The position numbers were made by a program, and so were the translations under genes. A DNA stretch of 52,197 nt from contig JARIEV010000007.1 of the NCBI GenBank assembly GCA_031127225.1, positions 1-52,197 on the forward strand, written 5' to 3'. Under the pieces are notes generated by a model. The model searched no databases. It was not told the DNA's origin and saw nothing but the letters and a program-made list of their open reading frames with translations. The stretch comes from Gemmatimonadota bacterium (GTDB taxonomy: Bacteria; Gemmatimonadota; Gemmatimonadetes; Gemmatimonadales; Gemmatimonadaceae). Below, in pieces: positions 24,338 through 34,134 of the stretch. Position 1 is the stretch's first letter. Each line of letters begins with the position of its first letter.

Positions 24338-27328
24338 GTGAGCGTGTTTCGTCGTTTCCTCCTCGGCCTCGCGGCATGCGCCGCCAGTTCGCTCGAGGCC
24401 CAGCAGTCGTCCCGCACGCAGCCGGTTACCGGCCTGCGCGACAACACCACGGGCTACCATGCCCTCGTGGGCGCGCGCGTCGTCACCGCCCCCGGGCAGG
24501 TGCTGACCAACGCCACGATCGTGGTCCGCAACGGACTCATCACGGCCGTCGGCGCTGGGATGACCCCGCCCGCGGGTGCGCGCGTGTGGGACCTCAAGGG
24601 TCTCACCGTTTATCCGGGCTTCATCGACGCCTCTGCCGACCTGGGCGGTGACGCGCCCCCGCAGGGCGGCGACGTCGGCCCCACGCACTGGAATCCGCAG
24701 GTGCGCGCGTGGTTCAGCACCACGTCCAATCTCAAGGACGACTCCACGCGTCGCGTCGCCCTCCGCTCCCTCGGCTTCGGCACCGCCCTCGCCGTGCCGC
24801 GTCAGGGGATCTTCCGCGGCACCGCGTCGGTGCTCAACCTCGGCGACGAAGGCGTGCGCGATCGCGTGCTGCGTCCCGACCTCGCGCAGTCCATCGGCTT
24901 CCAGCGCTCCTTCGCGCTGGGCGGCATGTACCCCAACTCCGCCATGGGCACCATCGCCCTCATGAAGCAGACCTTCATGGATGCCGAGTGGTACATCCGC
25001 GCGTGGGGCGCCTACGAAACCAGCGGACGCTCGCTGCTCCCCCCCGAGACCAGCGAGGCGCTCGCCGCCCTCGGTAAGGCCGTGCAGGGTAAGCAGCCCG
25101 TGATGTTCGAGACCACCAGCGAAGAGGACTACCTCCGCGCGTACAAGCTGGCCGGTGACTACAAGCTCACGCCGTGGTTCCGCGGCAGCGGGCAGGAATA
25201 CCGCCTGATCGACGTGCTCAAGGGGCGCCCGCAGCCGCTGGTGGTACCGCTCACCTTCCCCGACGCTCCCAACGTGTCGAGCCCGGAAGCGGCCTCCAAC
25301 GTGTCGCTGGCCGACCTCCGTCACTGGTATCTGGCCCCCACCAACCCGGCGCAGCTCGCCGCGGCTGGCGTGCCGTTCGCCATCACCGCCGACGGGCTCT
25401 CCTCGCTCGCCGAGTTCCTCCCGAATCTCCGCATCGCCGTTGCCCGCGGCCTCGCCCCCGACAAGGCGCTCGCCGCCCTCACCACGGTGCCCGCCACGTG
25501 GCTGGGCATCGAGAAGACGCACGGCACCATCGCCATCGGCAAGGCCGCCAATCTCGTGATCACCGAAGGCGACCTCTTCACCGAGGAATCCGCGGTGCGC
25601 GACGTGTGGGTGAAGGGCACGCACTACGCCGTCTCACGGCCGCCGCAGGTGGATCCGCGCGGCACGTGGGCCATCACCTCCGACGACGCCGGCACGTTCA
25701 AGAACGCGACGCTGCGCCTCGAAGGGCCGCTCAATCGCATCCGTGGTAGCGTCGAACTGAGCGGCCGTCGCCCGGTGCCGCTCACGTCGGTCCGCGTGAT
25801 CGCCGAGACCGGCCGCCTCGAGGCGACGTTCGCCGGCGAACCGCTCGGCCAGGAAGGCGCCATGCTGCTGTCCGGCTCCGTGCGTGACGCGGAGTTCTTC
25901 GGCTGGCTCTCGCTCCCCAACGGCACCGACGCGAAGTACCGCGGTACGCGCACCGAAGGGTACGAAGGCCCCGCGCGCGGCACGATTGCCGTGAAGGTGC
26001 CCAAGATCGACCTGCCGTTCATCCGGCCGTCCATGGAATTCGGCCGCGCGGCGGCACCGGTGCAGCCGGCCACCGTTTTGGTGCGCAACGCCACGGTGTG
26101 GACGCAGGGACCGCAGGGTCGCCTCGAGAACGCCGACCTGCTGGTGCAGGCGGGCAAGATCGTGAAGGTGGGGCAGAAGCTCAGTGCCCCCGCCGGCGCC
26201 GTGATCATCGACGCCACCGGCAAGCACGTCACGCCGGGGCTCATCGATCCGCACACGCACTCGGGTGTGAGTGCGGTGAACGAATCGGGCTTCGCGATCG
26301 TCCCTGAAGTGCAGATGGGCGACGTGGTCACGCACAACAACATCTGGTTCTACCGCCAGCTCGCCGGCGGTCTCACCACCACCATGATCAAGCACGGCTC
26401 GGCCAACCCCATCGGTGGCGAGAACGTGTTCGTGAAGACGCGGTGGGGCTCGCTCCCCGACGAGTACAAGATCATGGGCGCGCCGCGCACGGTGAAGTTC
26501 GCGCTGGGTGAAAACCCGAAGCGCAGCCCCACGCGCTATCCCAATACGCGCATGGGCGTGCAGGAAATCATCCGCGACCATTTCCTGGCCGCGCGTGACT
26601 ACGAGAAGGAATGGAAGGCCTGGGAGAAGACGAAGACGGGCATTCCGCCGCGCAAGGATCTGCGCATGGAAGCCATTCTCGACATTCTCAACCAGAAGCT
26701 GCTCGTCTCGTCGCACGGCTATCGCGCCGACGAGTTCCTCGCGCTCGTGCGCCTCGCGGAAGAATTCGGGTTCCGCATCCAGACGCTGCAGCACGGCGTG
26801 GAGGCGTACAAGATCGCCAGTGAACTCAAGAAGTCGGGCGTGGCGGCGGTGGTGTGGAGCGACTGGGGTGCCTTCAAGCTTGAGGCGTACGACGCCACGT
26901 CGTACAACGCGCGCCTGCTCATGGAAGCCGGTGTGGTCACGTCGCTGCACTCCGACGATGCCGAAATCTCGACGCGCATGAACTGGGAAGCGGGCAAGCT
27001 GCTCCGGTCGGGCGTGGACGAAGTGATGGCGCTCTCCACGGTCACGAATCAGTCGGCCAAGGCCATCGCGATCGACAGCAAAGTCGGCTCGCTCGAAGGC
27101 GGCAAGGATGCCGACTTCGTGATCTGGAACGGCAACCCGCTGTCGCAGTTCACCAAGGCCGAGCAGACGTGGGTGGACGGCCGGAAGTACTTCTCGCTTG
27201 ATGAAGACAAGGTGCTGCGCGAGGACGTCGCCAAGCAGCGCGCCCAGCTCATTCAGGCCGTGCTCGCGGCCGGCGGCAGCGAGGCGCCCGCCGGGCCGGC
27301 CCGTGGTGGCCCGGGAGCGCGCCAGTGA
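24338..27328 (+). CDS. Secreted tandem amidohydrolase (degenerate N-half, intact C-half)
   Basis: About 996 residues from the GTG at 24338 with a signal peptide ([19 protein letters not shown]). Two amidohydrolase units are fused. In the first (about 40-460) the metal motif is lost: [18 protein letters not shown] has no HxH. The second (about 580-970) keeps it: [12 protein letters not shown] (HxH), SSHGYRADE and LQHGVEAYK (His ligands or substrate-site His), and LHSDDAE (catalytic Asp). A beta-rich linker with a [10 protein letters not shown] segment joins them. Active members hydrolyse cyclic amides or dipeptides in the periplasm with one or two zinc ions. The next gene encodes a second, degenerate amidohydrolase. 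Substrate unknown. Confidence 0.88.
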   Translation: MSVFRRFLLGLAACAASSLEAQQSSRTQPVTGLRDNTTGYHALVGARVVTAPGQVLTNATIVVRNGLITAVGAGMTPPAGARVWDLKGLTVYPGFIDASADLGGDAPPQGGDVGPTHWNPQVRAWFSTTSNLKDDSTRRVALRSLGFGTALAVPRQGIFRGTASVLNLGDEGVRDRVLRPDLAQSIGFQRSFALGGMYPNSAMGTIALMKQTFMDAEWYIRAWGAYETSGRSLLPPETSEALAALGKAVQGKQPVMFETTSEEDYLRAYKLAGDYKLTPWFRGSGQEYRLIDVLKGRPQPLVVPLTFPDAPNVSSPEAASNVSLADLRHWYLAPTNPAQLAAAGVPFAITADGLSSLAEFLPNLRIAVARGLAPDKALAALTTVPATWLGIEKTHGTIAIGKAANLVITEGDLFTEESAVRDVWVKGTHYAVSRPPQVDPRGTWAITSDDAGTFKNATLRLEGPLNRIRGSVELSGRRPVPLTSVRVIAETGRLEATFAGEPLGQEGAMLLSGSVRDAEFFGWLSLPNGTDAKYRGTRTEGYEGPARGTIAVKVPKIDLPFIRPSMEFGRAAAPVQPATVLVRNATVWTQGPQGRLENADLLVQAGKIVKVGQKLSAPAGAVIIDATGKHVTPGLIDPHTHSGVSAVNESGFAIVPEVQMGDVVTHNNIWFYRQLAGGLTTTMIKHGSANPIGGENVFVKTRWGSLPDEYKIMGAPRTVKFALGENPKRSPTRYPNTRMGVQEIIRDHFLAARDYEKEWKAWEKTKTGIPPRKDLRMEAILDILNQKLLVSSHGYRADEFLALVRLAEEFGFRIQTLQHGVEAYKIASELKKSGVAAVVWSDWGAFKLEAYDATSYNARLLMEAGVVTSLHSDDAEISTRMNWEAGKLLRSGVDEVMALSTVTNQSAKAIAIDSKVGSLEGGKDADFVIWNGNPLSQFTKAEQTWVDGRKYFSLDEDKVLREDVAKQRAQLIQAVLAAGGSEAPAGPARGGPGARQ

Positions 27329-27357
27329 CCCGCCCTTTCCTTTCGACTCTTCACACC

Positions 27358-28746
27358 ATGCGAACCATGAACAACACCGCACGCCTGACGAGTACTCGTC
27401 TCGCGACGCTCGCGCTGGCGACGGCGATCACCGGGCTGCTCGCGCCCCGCGCGGCGTCCGCGCAAGTGCGCATGACGGTGGCACCGCAGGAGCAGCCGGT
27501 GGTGCTGCGCGGCGCGACCATCCACACGGTAACCAAGGGCACGATCTCCAACGGCACCATCGTGCTGGACCGCGGCAAGATCACCGCGATCGGCGGGGCC
27601 GAGGTGGCCACACCCCGTGGCGCCAAAGTGGTGGACGTAAGCGGTAAGCATATCTACCCGGGGCTCATCGACGCGTACAGCACGGTGGGTCTCACGGAGA
27701 TCGGGTCGGTGGACATGTCCAACGACATCGGCGAACTCGGCGACTTTAACCCGAACGTGCGCGCGGACGTAGCCGTGAACGCCGAAAGCCGGCACATCGG
27801 CACGACGCGCTCCGCGGGCGTGCTGGTGGCGTTCAGCACGCCGGAAGGCGGCGTGATTTCCGGGCTGTCCTCGGCGATGTCGCTGGAAGGCTGGACGTGG
27901 GAAGAGATGTCCATGAAGGGCGCCGCGGCGCTCAACGTGAAGTGGCCCGACCCCAACGCCCAGCCGCGGCGCGGCGGCGGACCGGGCGGCCCCGGCGGTC
28001 GTGGCGGACCGGGCGGCCCGCCGCCCAAGAGCTACGCCGAGCAGGTGCAGGCGATCAAGGATTACTTCGCGGAGGCGCGCGCGTACCGCGACGCCGTGAA
28101 GTCCGATCAGGTGATGCGCACCGATCCGCGGTACGCCGCCATGACGCCGGCGCTCAATGGCACGATTCCGGTGGTGGTCGCGGCCGAGGGGGCCGCGCAG
28201 ATCAACGACGCCATCACGTGGGCCAAAGCCGAAGGCGTCAAGCTCGTGATCCGCGGCGGGCGTGATGCGCTCTTCGTGGCCGATCGCCTCAAGGCGGAAG
28301 GGGTGCCGGTGATTCTCACCTCCACCATGTCCGCGCCCGACCGGCAGTACGAGAGCTACGACAACGCATACGCCACGCCCGCCAAGCTGCACGCCGCGGG
28401 GGTGAAGTTCGCCATCGCCGGTGGATCGGGCGGGCTGTACAGCTACCGCCTGCCGTGGGAGGCCGGGGTGGCCGTCGCGTTCGGCCTGCCCGAAGAGGAA
28501 GCCCTCAAGGCGGTGACGATCAACGCCGCCGAATTCATGGGCGTCGCCGACAAGGTGGGCTCGCTGGAAGTGGGCAAGGAAGGGACGCTGCTCATCACCA
28601 CGGGCACGCCGCTGGATATGACCAGCAACATCATCCAGTCATACATCCAGGGGCGTGAGATCAACATGTTGGATATTCACAAGCACTTCTTCCAGAAGTA
28701 CATGGAGAAGATCAAGCAGCAGGCGCCGAGAAAAATCACGCCGTAA
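27358..28746 (+). CDS. Secreted amidohydrolase-fold protein lacking the metal-binding HxH
   Basis: 462 residues from the ATG at 27358 (an ATG three codons later also works; a GTG at 27325 overlaps the previous stop). Signal peptide ATLALATAITGLLAPRAASAQ. The amidohydrolase scaffold is recognisable (LRGATIHTVTKGTISNGTIVL; GKHIYPGLIDAYSTVG; GVADKVGSLEVGKEGTLLI), but GLIDAYST replaces GLIDxHxH, and the usual later His ligands are missing. A Gly/Pro-rich linker sits at about residues 205-223 (GGGPGGPGGRGGPGGPPP). It is probably a non-catalytic partner of the upstream enzyme, with which it is likely co-transcribed; heteromer formation is inference. Confidence 0.85.
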   Translation: MRTMNNTARLTSTRLATLALATAITGLLAPRAASAQVRMTVAPQEQPVVLRGATIHTVTKGTISNGTIVLDRGKITAIGGAEVATPRGAKVVDVSGKHIYPGLIDAYSTVGLTEIGSVDMSNDIGELGDFNPNVRADVAVNAESRHIGTTRSAGVLVAFSTPEGGVISGLSSAMSLEGWTWEEMSMKGAAALNVKWPDPNAQPRRGGGPGGPGGRGGPGGPPPKSYAEQVQAIKDYFAEARAYRDAVKSDQVMRTDPRYAAMTPALNGTIPVVVAAEGAAQINDAITWAKAEGVKLVIRGGRDALFVADRLKAEGVPVILTSTMSAPDRQYESYDNAYATPAKLHAAGVKFAIAGGSGGLYSYRLPWEAGVAVAFGLPEEEALKAVTINAAEFMGVADKVGSLEVGKEGTLLITTGTPLDMTSNIIQSYIQGREINMLDIHKHFFQKYMEKIKQQAPRKITP

Positions 28747-28759
28747 CGGGTGTGGTCGG

Positions 28760-28791
28760 CGTGCCGCGTCTCCGGTGAGAGGCGCGGCACG
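28760..28791 (+). terminator. Hairpin after the amidohydrolase pair
   Basis: Nine-base perfect arms (28760-28768 with 28783-28791), extended inside by TCTC/GAGA with a two-base bulge and a CGGT loop, 14 bp after the stop codon. There is no T-run, so it may be a weak terminator or mRNA 3' end stabiliser. Confidence 0.5.
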
Positions 28792-28837
28792 CGTGGCGTA
28801 CCGCCGTCCTCACGTCTGCCACATCCCGCATCCCACC

Positions 28838-29722
28838 ATGACGCCGCCGAACGATCACGCCGTATTCCACCTTTGCCGTCGCGAGGCGGTCGTGCAGGCG
28901 CGGGCGGCGGGCGCGTATCGCGCCGACAGCCTCGGGCGTGAGGGATTCATTCACCTGTCGCGGGCGCATCAAGTAGTGCCCACCGCCGCCGCCTACTTTG
29001 CCGGCGTGCCCGACCTCGTGGTGCTGGTGATCGATCCCACCCTGCTCACGGCGCCACTGGTGTACGAACCGCCAGCCCCGCTGCCGTCGGCCGCACCGAA
29101 AAACGACGCACCGGGCGAGCTGTACCCGCACTGCTATGGTCCCATCGATCTCGCGGCCATCGTGGACGTCATGGAACTCGCGCACATGAGCGGCCTCGCG
29201 GTGCACGTCGACACCATGGCGCTGCTGCGGCAATACCGCTTCCACCGACTGCCGATCGAGGGGACACTCTACCGCGAGACGTGGCGCTCGGACGACGCAG
29301 ACACCGCAGGCACGCCGGCCGGCACCGCGATGATCGGGTGCTATGCCGAGAGCTTGGGCAGCGTGTCGCGCTTTCATCGGCTCACGCACGACGAAGTGTG
29401 GCATGCCTATGCCGGTGATCCATTCGTGCTGTATCTGCTGCACGCCGATGGCTGCACCAGCGACGTGCTGATGGGCACCGATCCCCTCGCGGGTCAGCAG
29501 GTGCAGTTCGTGGTGCCGGCCGGTACGTGGCAGGCCGGGTGTTTGCTGCCCGGTGGCCGACATGCGCTGTTCGGATGCACAATGGCACCGGGATTCACGC
29601 CGGCCTGCTTCGAGGCCGGGCGCGTAGATGATCTCACCACGCGCTATCCGCAGCGGGCCGACATCATCGCACAACTCGGCGTGACCGACGGGGCGACGCG
29701 ATTGCCCGACACCCTCGCCTAG
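28838..29722 (+). CDS. DUF952-DUF985 (cupin_5) fusion protein
   Basis: 294 residues from the ATG at 28838. Residues 5-110 are DUF952: FHLCRREAVVQARAAGAYR, EGFIHLSRAHQVVPTAAAYF and LYPHCYGPIDLAAIVDV. Residues 120-285 are the DUF985 cupin: FHRLTHDEVWHAYAGDPFVLYLL, FVVPAGTWQAGCLLPGG and LFGCTMAPGFTPACFEAG. The two domains are usually separate small proteins; their joining suggests related small-molecule roles. The cupin His/Glu positions (FHRL, DEVWH) are present, so metal binding is plausible. Its stop is 9 bp before the R2lox gene, indicating co-transcription. Function of both families is poorly known. Confidence 0.85.
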   Translation: MTPPNDHAVFHLCRREAVVQARAAGAYRADSLGREGFIHLSRAHQVVPTAAAYFAGVPDLVVLVIDPTLLTAPLVYEPPAPLPSAAPKNDAPGELYPHCYGPIDLAAIVDVMELAHMSGLAVHVDTMALLRQYRFHRLPIEGTLYRETWRSDDADTAGTPAGTAMIGCYAESLGSVSRFHRLTHDEVWHAYAGDPFVLYLLHADGCTSDVLMGTDPLAGQQVQFVVPAGTWQAGCLLPGGRHALFGCTMAPGFTPACFEAGRVDDLTTRYPQRADIIAQLGVTDGATRLPDTLA

Positions 29723-29731
29723 GCACTGCCC

Positions 29732-31102
29732 ATGCACCCCCTGTTTTCGCACGAGTGGGCGTTAGCGCTGGGCGCGGCGCTGGAAGCCAGCACCGTCTAC
29801 CGCGACGCCGCGCGCCGCTGGGATGGCGCCGTCTGCCTAGAACGCACCGCCGACGTCGGCGACGAAGCGTCGGCCGTCGCCGTGTTCCTCGACTTGGCGC
29901 ACGGACGCTGTCACGCGGCGCGTCTGGCCACGGACGCCGACCGGCGACAGGCCCGATACATCATCAGCGGACCGCTCACCGCGTGGCTGACCGTGCTGCG
30001 CGGCGATGAAGCGCCCACGGTCGCACTCATGCGCGGCCATCTCACGCTGTCCAAGGGGATGCTGCCCATGTTGCTGCCGCACGTGGGAGCCGCCAACGCG
30101 CTCGTGGAAGTGGTCCGCGCGATCAGCCCGTCTGCCGTGAGTCCATCCGTGGTAAGTCCGTCCGCCGTGACGGCCGCCGATCACACCGCCGATCACACCG
30201 CCGTCCCCACCGCGGCGCCGACGCGACGGACCGGGTTCCGCAGTCTCGACGCGGGCGCGTTGACCGATGCCTCGGTGCCGTGGCGCTTGTGGGAGAAAGC
30301 CAAACGGCACGGCATCTGGAATCCGGCCGACATCGACTTCACGGTCGATGCCCAGCAGTGGCGCACGCTCGCGCCCGATGAGCAGGACATCCTGCTCCGT
30401 CTCGCGACCCTCTTTCAGAGCGGCGAAGAGGCCGTGGTGATCGACATCCTGCCGCTGCTGGATGTGATCTCGCAGGAAGGGCGGCTGGACGAACAGCTGT
30501 ATCTCACGTCCTTCGTGTGGGAGGAAGCGAAGCACGTGGAGGGGATGCACCGGTTTCTGCACGCCGTCGGCGCGCTCGACACCGATCTGAGCCGCTTCCA
30601 CACGCCCGCGTATCACACGATCATCACCGAGGCGCTCCCGCAGGCGATGCAACGCCTCCGCCACGACACATCGCCCGACGCGCAGGCACGCGCGTCGACC
30701 ACGTACAACATGATCGTGGAAGGCGTGCTGGCGGAAATGGGGTATCACATGTTTCACGAAATTCTCGTGACCCGTGGCATCCTGCCGGGGATGCAGCAGA
30801 TGACCGCGCTGCTCAAGCTGGATGAGTCGCGCCACATCGCCTACGGGCTGTATCTGCTGTCGCGATTGGGGATCGAGCATGGCGCACCCGTGTGGAACGC
30901 GATTGCCGACACCATGAACGTGTTGATGGACCCCACCATTGCGGTGATCACGGAAGCGTTTGCGGCGTATCCGGCCGATGCCGTACCCTTCGCCCTGTCC
31001 GCCGCGCCGTTCGTGGAGCACGCCATGTCGCAGGGCGCCAAGCGCCTCGAACGTCTGGAACGGGCCCGCGCACAGGGCGTGCCGGTGGGCACGAAGGAAT
31101 AG
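29732..31102 (+). CDS. SCP2-like domain fused to R2-like ligand-binding oxidase (R2lox)
   Basis: 456 residues. Residues about 5-128 resemble an SCP2 sterol-carrier domain (ARYIISGPLTAWLTVLRG, TVALMRGHLTLSKG). A repetitive linker follows (SPSAVSPSVVSPSAV, then ADHTADHTA). Residues about 165-440 are an R2lox/ribonucleotide-reductase-R2-fold ferritin-like domain with all six metal ligands in place: E233, E265-K-H268, E330 and E365-R-H368. V236 and Y325 stand at the spacings of the R2lox Val-Tyr ether crosslink (E+3 and E-5), so it is R2lox rather than true RNR beta. R2lox has a Mn/Fe centre and binds a long-chain fatty acid; an SCP2 lipid-binding domain is a sensible partner. Probably the second gene of the DUF952-DUF985 unit. 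Confidence 0.85.
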   Translation: MHPLFSHEWALALGAALEASTVYRDAARRWDGAVCLERTADVGDEASAVAVFLDLAHGRCHAARLATDADRRQARYIISGPLTAWLTVLRGDEAPTVALMRGHLTLSKGMLPMLLPHVGAANALVEVVRAISPSAVSPSVVSPSAVTAADHTADHTAVPTAAPTRRTGFRSLDAGALTDASVPWRLWEKAKRHGIWNPADIDFTVDAQQWRTLAPDEQDILLRLATLFQSGEEAVVIDILPLLDVISQEGRLDEQLYLTSFVWEEAKHVEGMHRFLHAVGALDTDLSRFHTPAYHTIITEALPQAMQRLRHDTSPDAQARASTTYNMIVEGVLAEMGYHMFHEILVTRGILPGMQQMTALLKLDESRHIAYGLYLLSRLGIEHGAPVWNAIADTMNVLMDPTIAVITEAFAAYPADAVPFALSAAPFVEHAMSQGAKRLERLERARAQGVPVGTKE

Positions 31103-31144
31103 CGGCGTGCGCCACGATCACCTGTTCGCTTTGCGAGCGTACCT

Positions 31145-32950
31145 ATGAACACCCGCCGTCAGTTTCTGCTGCAGGCACCCATCGGCATGCTCGCGGCGGC
31201 CGCGGCCTGCCGCGGCACGGAGCCCACGCCAACCACCGCAACGGCCACCACGCCCGGTGCGCCGCCCACCTTCGGCACGTCGGCCGCCGCCGGCCCATCA
31301 GTGACGGCCGAGACCTTCGCCGCCGCCGAGCCGCTGATGCAGGTGCAGATGACCGACGCCGAACGCACGCAGGCGGCGGCGAACTGGCGCACCAGCATGG
31401 CGGGCACGCTCGAGCGACGTGTGGGTCCGCGCCTCGTGCCGCTGGATGACACCATCGTGCCGGCGTCGCAGTGGAATCCCGCGGTGGCCGGCGCACCGCG
31501 CGGCTCCACGCGCGATCGGTTCATTCGCACCGTCGTGAACCCGGGCCCGTTGCCCGCCTCGGACAGCGCCATCGCGCTGGCGCCGGTCACGCAGCTGTCG
31601 CGGTGGATCGAAACGCGTCAGCTCACCTCCGAACGGCTCACGAACATTTACCTGGCCCGCATCGCGCGGCTGGATCCTCAGCTGCGCAGCGTCATCACCG
31701 TTACGCGCGATCTCGCCCTCACGCAGGCGCGCGCCGCCGATGCGGAGATCGCCGCCGGCCGCTATCGCGGACCCCTGCACGGCATCCCGTACGGCGTGAA
31801 GGATCTGCTCGATACCGCCGGCATCGCCACGACATACGGCGCCGACATCTATCGCGACCGCATCCCCTCGGCCGACGCCGTCGTGGTCACGCGCCTGCGC
31901 GAGGCCGGTGCCGTGTTAATCGCGAAGCTCAGCCTCGGCGCGCTCGCGCTCAACGACATCTGGTTTGGCGGACAGACCATGAACCCGTGGCTGCCGGAAG
32001 AAGGGGCGTCGGGTTCGAGTGCGGGGCCGGGCGCGGCCACGGCCGCCGGTCTCGTCGCGTTTTCGATCGGCAGCGAAACGGGTGGCAGCATCATCAGTCC
32101 CGCCATGCGCTGCGGCGTGACGGGGCTGCGTCCCACCTTCGGCCGCGTCCCGCGCACCGGCGCGATGACGCTGTGCTGGTCGTTCGACAAACTGGGCCCC
32201 ATGACGCGCAGCGTCGAAGACGCCATGCTGGTGCTGCGCGCCATCTCCGGGCCCGATGCGGGCGATGTGGCGAGCGTACCCAGTACGCTCGACTACGACG
32301 CGAACGGCAGTGTGAAGGGGCTCCGCGTGGGCTACGTCCCGCAGTGGATGCAGGAGCACCCCGCCACGAACGTGGATCGCGCCGCGCTCGACGCCGTACG
32401 CACGTTGGGGATGGTGCCGACCGAGGTGTCACTCCCCGATTGGCCGTATGGCGCGCTCACGTTGCTGATCTTCGCCGAGGCCGCGGCCGCGTTCGAGGAG
32501 ATCACCCTCAATGGCAAGACGAGCCAGCTGACGTCGCAGACGAACGACTCCTGGCCCAACCTCTTCCGGCAGGCGCGCTTTCTGTCGGCGGTGGACTTCG
32601 TGCAGGCCGACCGGTTCCGCCGTCGCGTCGCGAACGAGATGGCGCGGATCTTCAGCGAGGTCGATGTGCTGCTGGTGCCGTCGCTGCGTGACGAAATGCT
32701 CACGCTGTCCAACGCCACAGGGCACCCGAGTCTCACCCTGCGCGCCGGCTTCGTGCAGGTGTCGGACGCCCGCAGCGACTGGGCGCCCAACCCCGAGCGT
32801 CCGCTGCCCCACTTCACCACGCCGCGCCGCGTGCCGCATGGCATCACACTGCTGGGGCGGTTGTTCGACGACGGACTGGTGGGACAAGTTGGCGTCGCAC
32901 TGGAACGACACTTCCGGGTGGCGGGAGAGCATCCGCCCGGCGTCGCGTAG
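31145..32950 (+). CDS. Tat-exported lipoprotein amidase (amidase signature family)
   Basis: 601 residues. The N-terminus NTRRQFLLQAPIGMLAAAAAC combines a twin-arginine motif with a lipobox ending in Cys22, so the protein is probably folded, exported and lipidated. A Thr/Ala/Pro spacer follows. The amidase-signature triad is present: Lys in YGVKDLLDTAG, the cis-Ser in GASGSSAGPGAAT and the nucleophile Ser in GSETGGSIISPA. These enzymes hydrolyse amides; export excludes a GatA tRNA role. The active-site loop reads GSSAGPG instead of the usual GSSSGS, a small departure. Starts 42 bp after the R2lox gene. Confidence 0.9.
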   Translation: MNTRRQFLLQAPIGMLAAAAACRGTEPTPTTATATTPGAPPTFGTSAAAGPSVTAETFAAAEPLMQVQMTDAERTQAAANWRTSMAGTLERRVGPRLVPLDDTIVPASQWNPAVAGAPRGSTRDRFIRTVVNPGPLPASDSAIALAPVTQLSRWIETRQLTSERLTNIYLARIARLDPQLRSVITVTRDLALTQARAADAEIAAGRYRGPLHGIPYGVKDLLDTAGIATTYGADIYRDRIPSADAVVVTRLREAGAVLIAKLSLGALALNDIWFGGQTMNPWLPEEGASGSSAGPGAATAAGLVAFSIGSETGGSIISPAMRCGVTGLRPTFGRVPRTGAMTLCWSFDKLGPMTRSVEDAMLVLRAISGPDAGDVASVPSTLDYDANGSVKGLRVGYVPQWMQEHPATNVDRAALDAVRTLGMVPTEVSLPDWPYGALTLLIFAEAAAAFEEITLNGKTSQLTSQTNDSWPNLFRQARFLSAVDFVQADRFRRRVANEMARIFSEVDVLLVPSLRDEMLTLSNATGHPSLTLRAGFVQVSDARSDWAPNPERPLPHFTTPRRVPHGITLLGRLFDDGLVGQVGVALERHFRVAGEHPPGVA

Positions 32951-33003
32951 GTGAGACGGCGCGCGCTGCATCCCGCCGCGTCGCGTCCGGGCCGGGACTG
33001 ACC

Positions 33004-34134
33004 ATGCATGTCTGCCTGATGTGCATCGAGTTCTTCGGGGATTCGATCTACGGCGGCTTTGGCCGGTCCACGCGCTTTATCGGACGGGAACTGGCACGTC
33101 GGGGGGTGCAGGTGTCGGTGGTCGTCTCTCGGCGCTCACCCGATCGCCCGGACCGGTACGAGCTCGAGGGGATGACGGTGCATCAGGTCGCGCCGGCCCG
33201 GATGGACCACGCGGTACGGTTATTCCGCACGCTGCGCGCCGATGTGTACCACTCGCAGGACACCTCGATGCTCACCCTGCTGGCCCGGATCGCCTGTCCG
33301 CAGGCGGCGCATGTGGTGACCTTTCGCGATCCCATGGACCACGGGGACTGGCGCATCGAATCCGACCACGCCGGCATGCCGGCGGCCGGGTGGTGGAGTT
33401 ACCGGCAGTTCATCGGCAATCCGCTGGTCACGCGTGCAGTGCGCCAAGCCGATGGGCGCTACGCCGCGGCCACGTTCATTGGCCCCAAGGCGCAGGCCAT
33501 TTTCGGGTTGCCGGAGACGCCCCCCCTCTTGGCGTCGCCGGTGGACCTGCCGCGCACCGGCACCCCGAAGGCCACGCGTCCCACGATCTGCTGGGTGGGG
33601 CGATGGGAGGGGCGCAAGCGTATCGAGCACTTCTTCGCGCTCGCGGCCGCCAATCCGCACGTGACCTGCGTGGCCGTGGGTGGCGCGCGCGACGCGCAGC
33701 GCGACCGGGCGCTGCGGGTGCAGTACAGCGGCCTGCCCAATCTCCTCATGACCGGGGTGCTCGATCAATTCGCCGACCCGGCGTGGAGCCGCGTGATGGG
33801 CGAGAGTTGGGTGCTGGTGAACACCTCGCTGCGCGAGGGGCTGCCCACCACCTTCCTGGAAGCGGCGGCCCACGGGACCGCCATCCTGAGCGGCAACGAC
33901 CCGGACGGGTTTGCGAGCCGGTTCGGGGCACACGCCGAGGAGGGACGCCTGCAGGACGCGCTGACGTGGCTGCTGGCGCACGACCGCTGGCGCACGTTGG
34001 GTCAGGCGGGATACGCCTTCGTGGCCCAACAGTTCGCCACCGAACCGGCGCTGCAGGCACACCTTGCCGCCTACGTCGTCGCCATCGACGCCGCGCGTCG
34101 CCGCACCGGGGCTACGTCACGCCGCGCCTCGTGA
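33004..34134 (+). CDS. Glycosyltransferase family 4-like protein
   Basis: 376 residues. GT-B fold: N-terminal LCIEFFGD-like strand followed by GGFGRSTRFIGRELARRGVQVSVVV, acceptor domain to about 190, then the nucleotide-sugar domain beginning with ICWVGRWEGRKRIEHFF. The donor-site Glu pair region is SLREGLPTTFLEAAAHGTAILSG, the GT4 EX7E-type motif. It transfers a sugar in cell-surface or exopolysaccharide synthesis; the acceptor is unknown and no other polysaccharide genes are adjacent. Its 3' end overlaps the convergent ABC-F gene by 18 bp (34117-34134). Confidence 0.88.
   Translation: MHVCLMCIEFFGDSIYGGFGRSTRFIGRELARRGVQVSVVVSRRSPDRPDRYELEGMTVHQVAPARMDHAVRLFRTLRADVYHSQDTSMLTLLARIACPQAAHVVTFRDPMDHGDWRIESDHAGMPAAGWWSYRQFIGNPLVTRAVRQADGRYAAATFIGPKAQAIFGLPETPPLLASPVDLPRTGTPKATRPTICWVGRWEGRKRIEHFFALAAANPHVTCVAVGGARDAQRDRALRVQYSGLPNLLMTGVLDQFADPAWSRVMGESWVLVNTSLREGLPTTFLEAAAHGTAILSGNDPDGFASRFGAHAEEGRLQDALTWLLAHDRWRTLGQAGYAFVAQQFATEPALQAHLAAYVVAIDAARRRTGATSRRAS

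Noticed and set aside
25634-27382. 582-codon minus-strand frame across the amidohydrolase gene
   Set aside because: Composition is that of a reversed coding strand (His/Arg-rich, no motifs); the plus strand carries the HxH site.
29732-31102. Ribonucleotide reductase beta subunit
   Set aside because: Fold and ligands match, but the Val/Tyr crosslink spacing and absence of an alpha subunit gene favour R2lox.
31145-32950. Glutamyl-tRNA amidotransferase subunit A
   Set aside because: Amidase signature is shared, but the Tat/lipoprotein signal and lack of gatB/gatC exclude the tRNA role.
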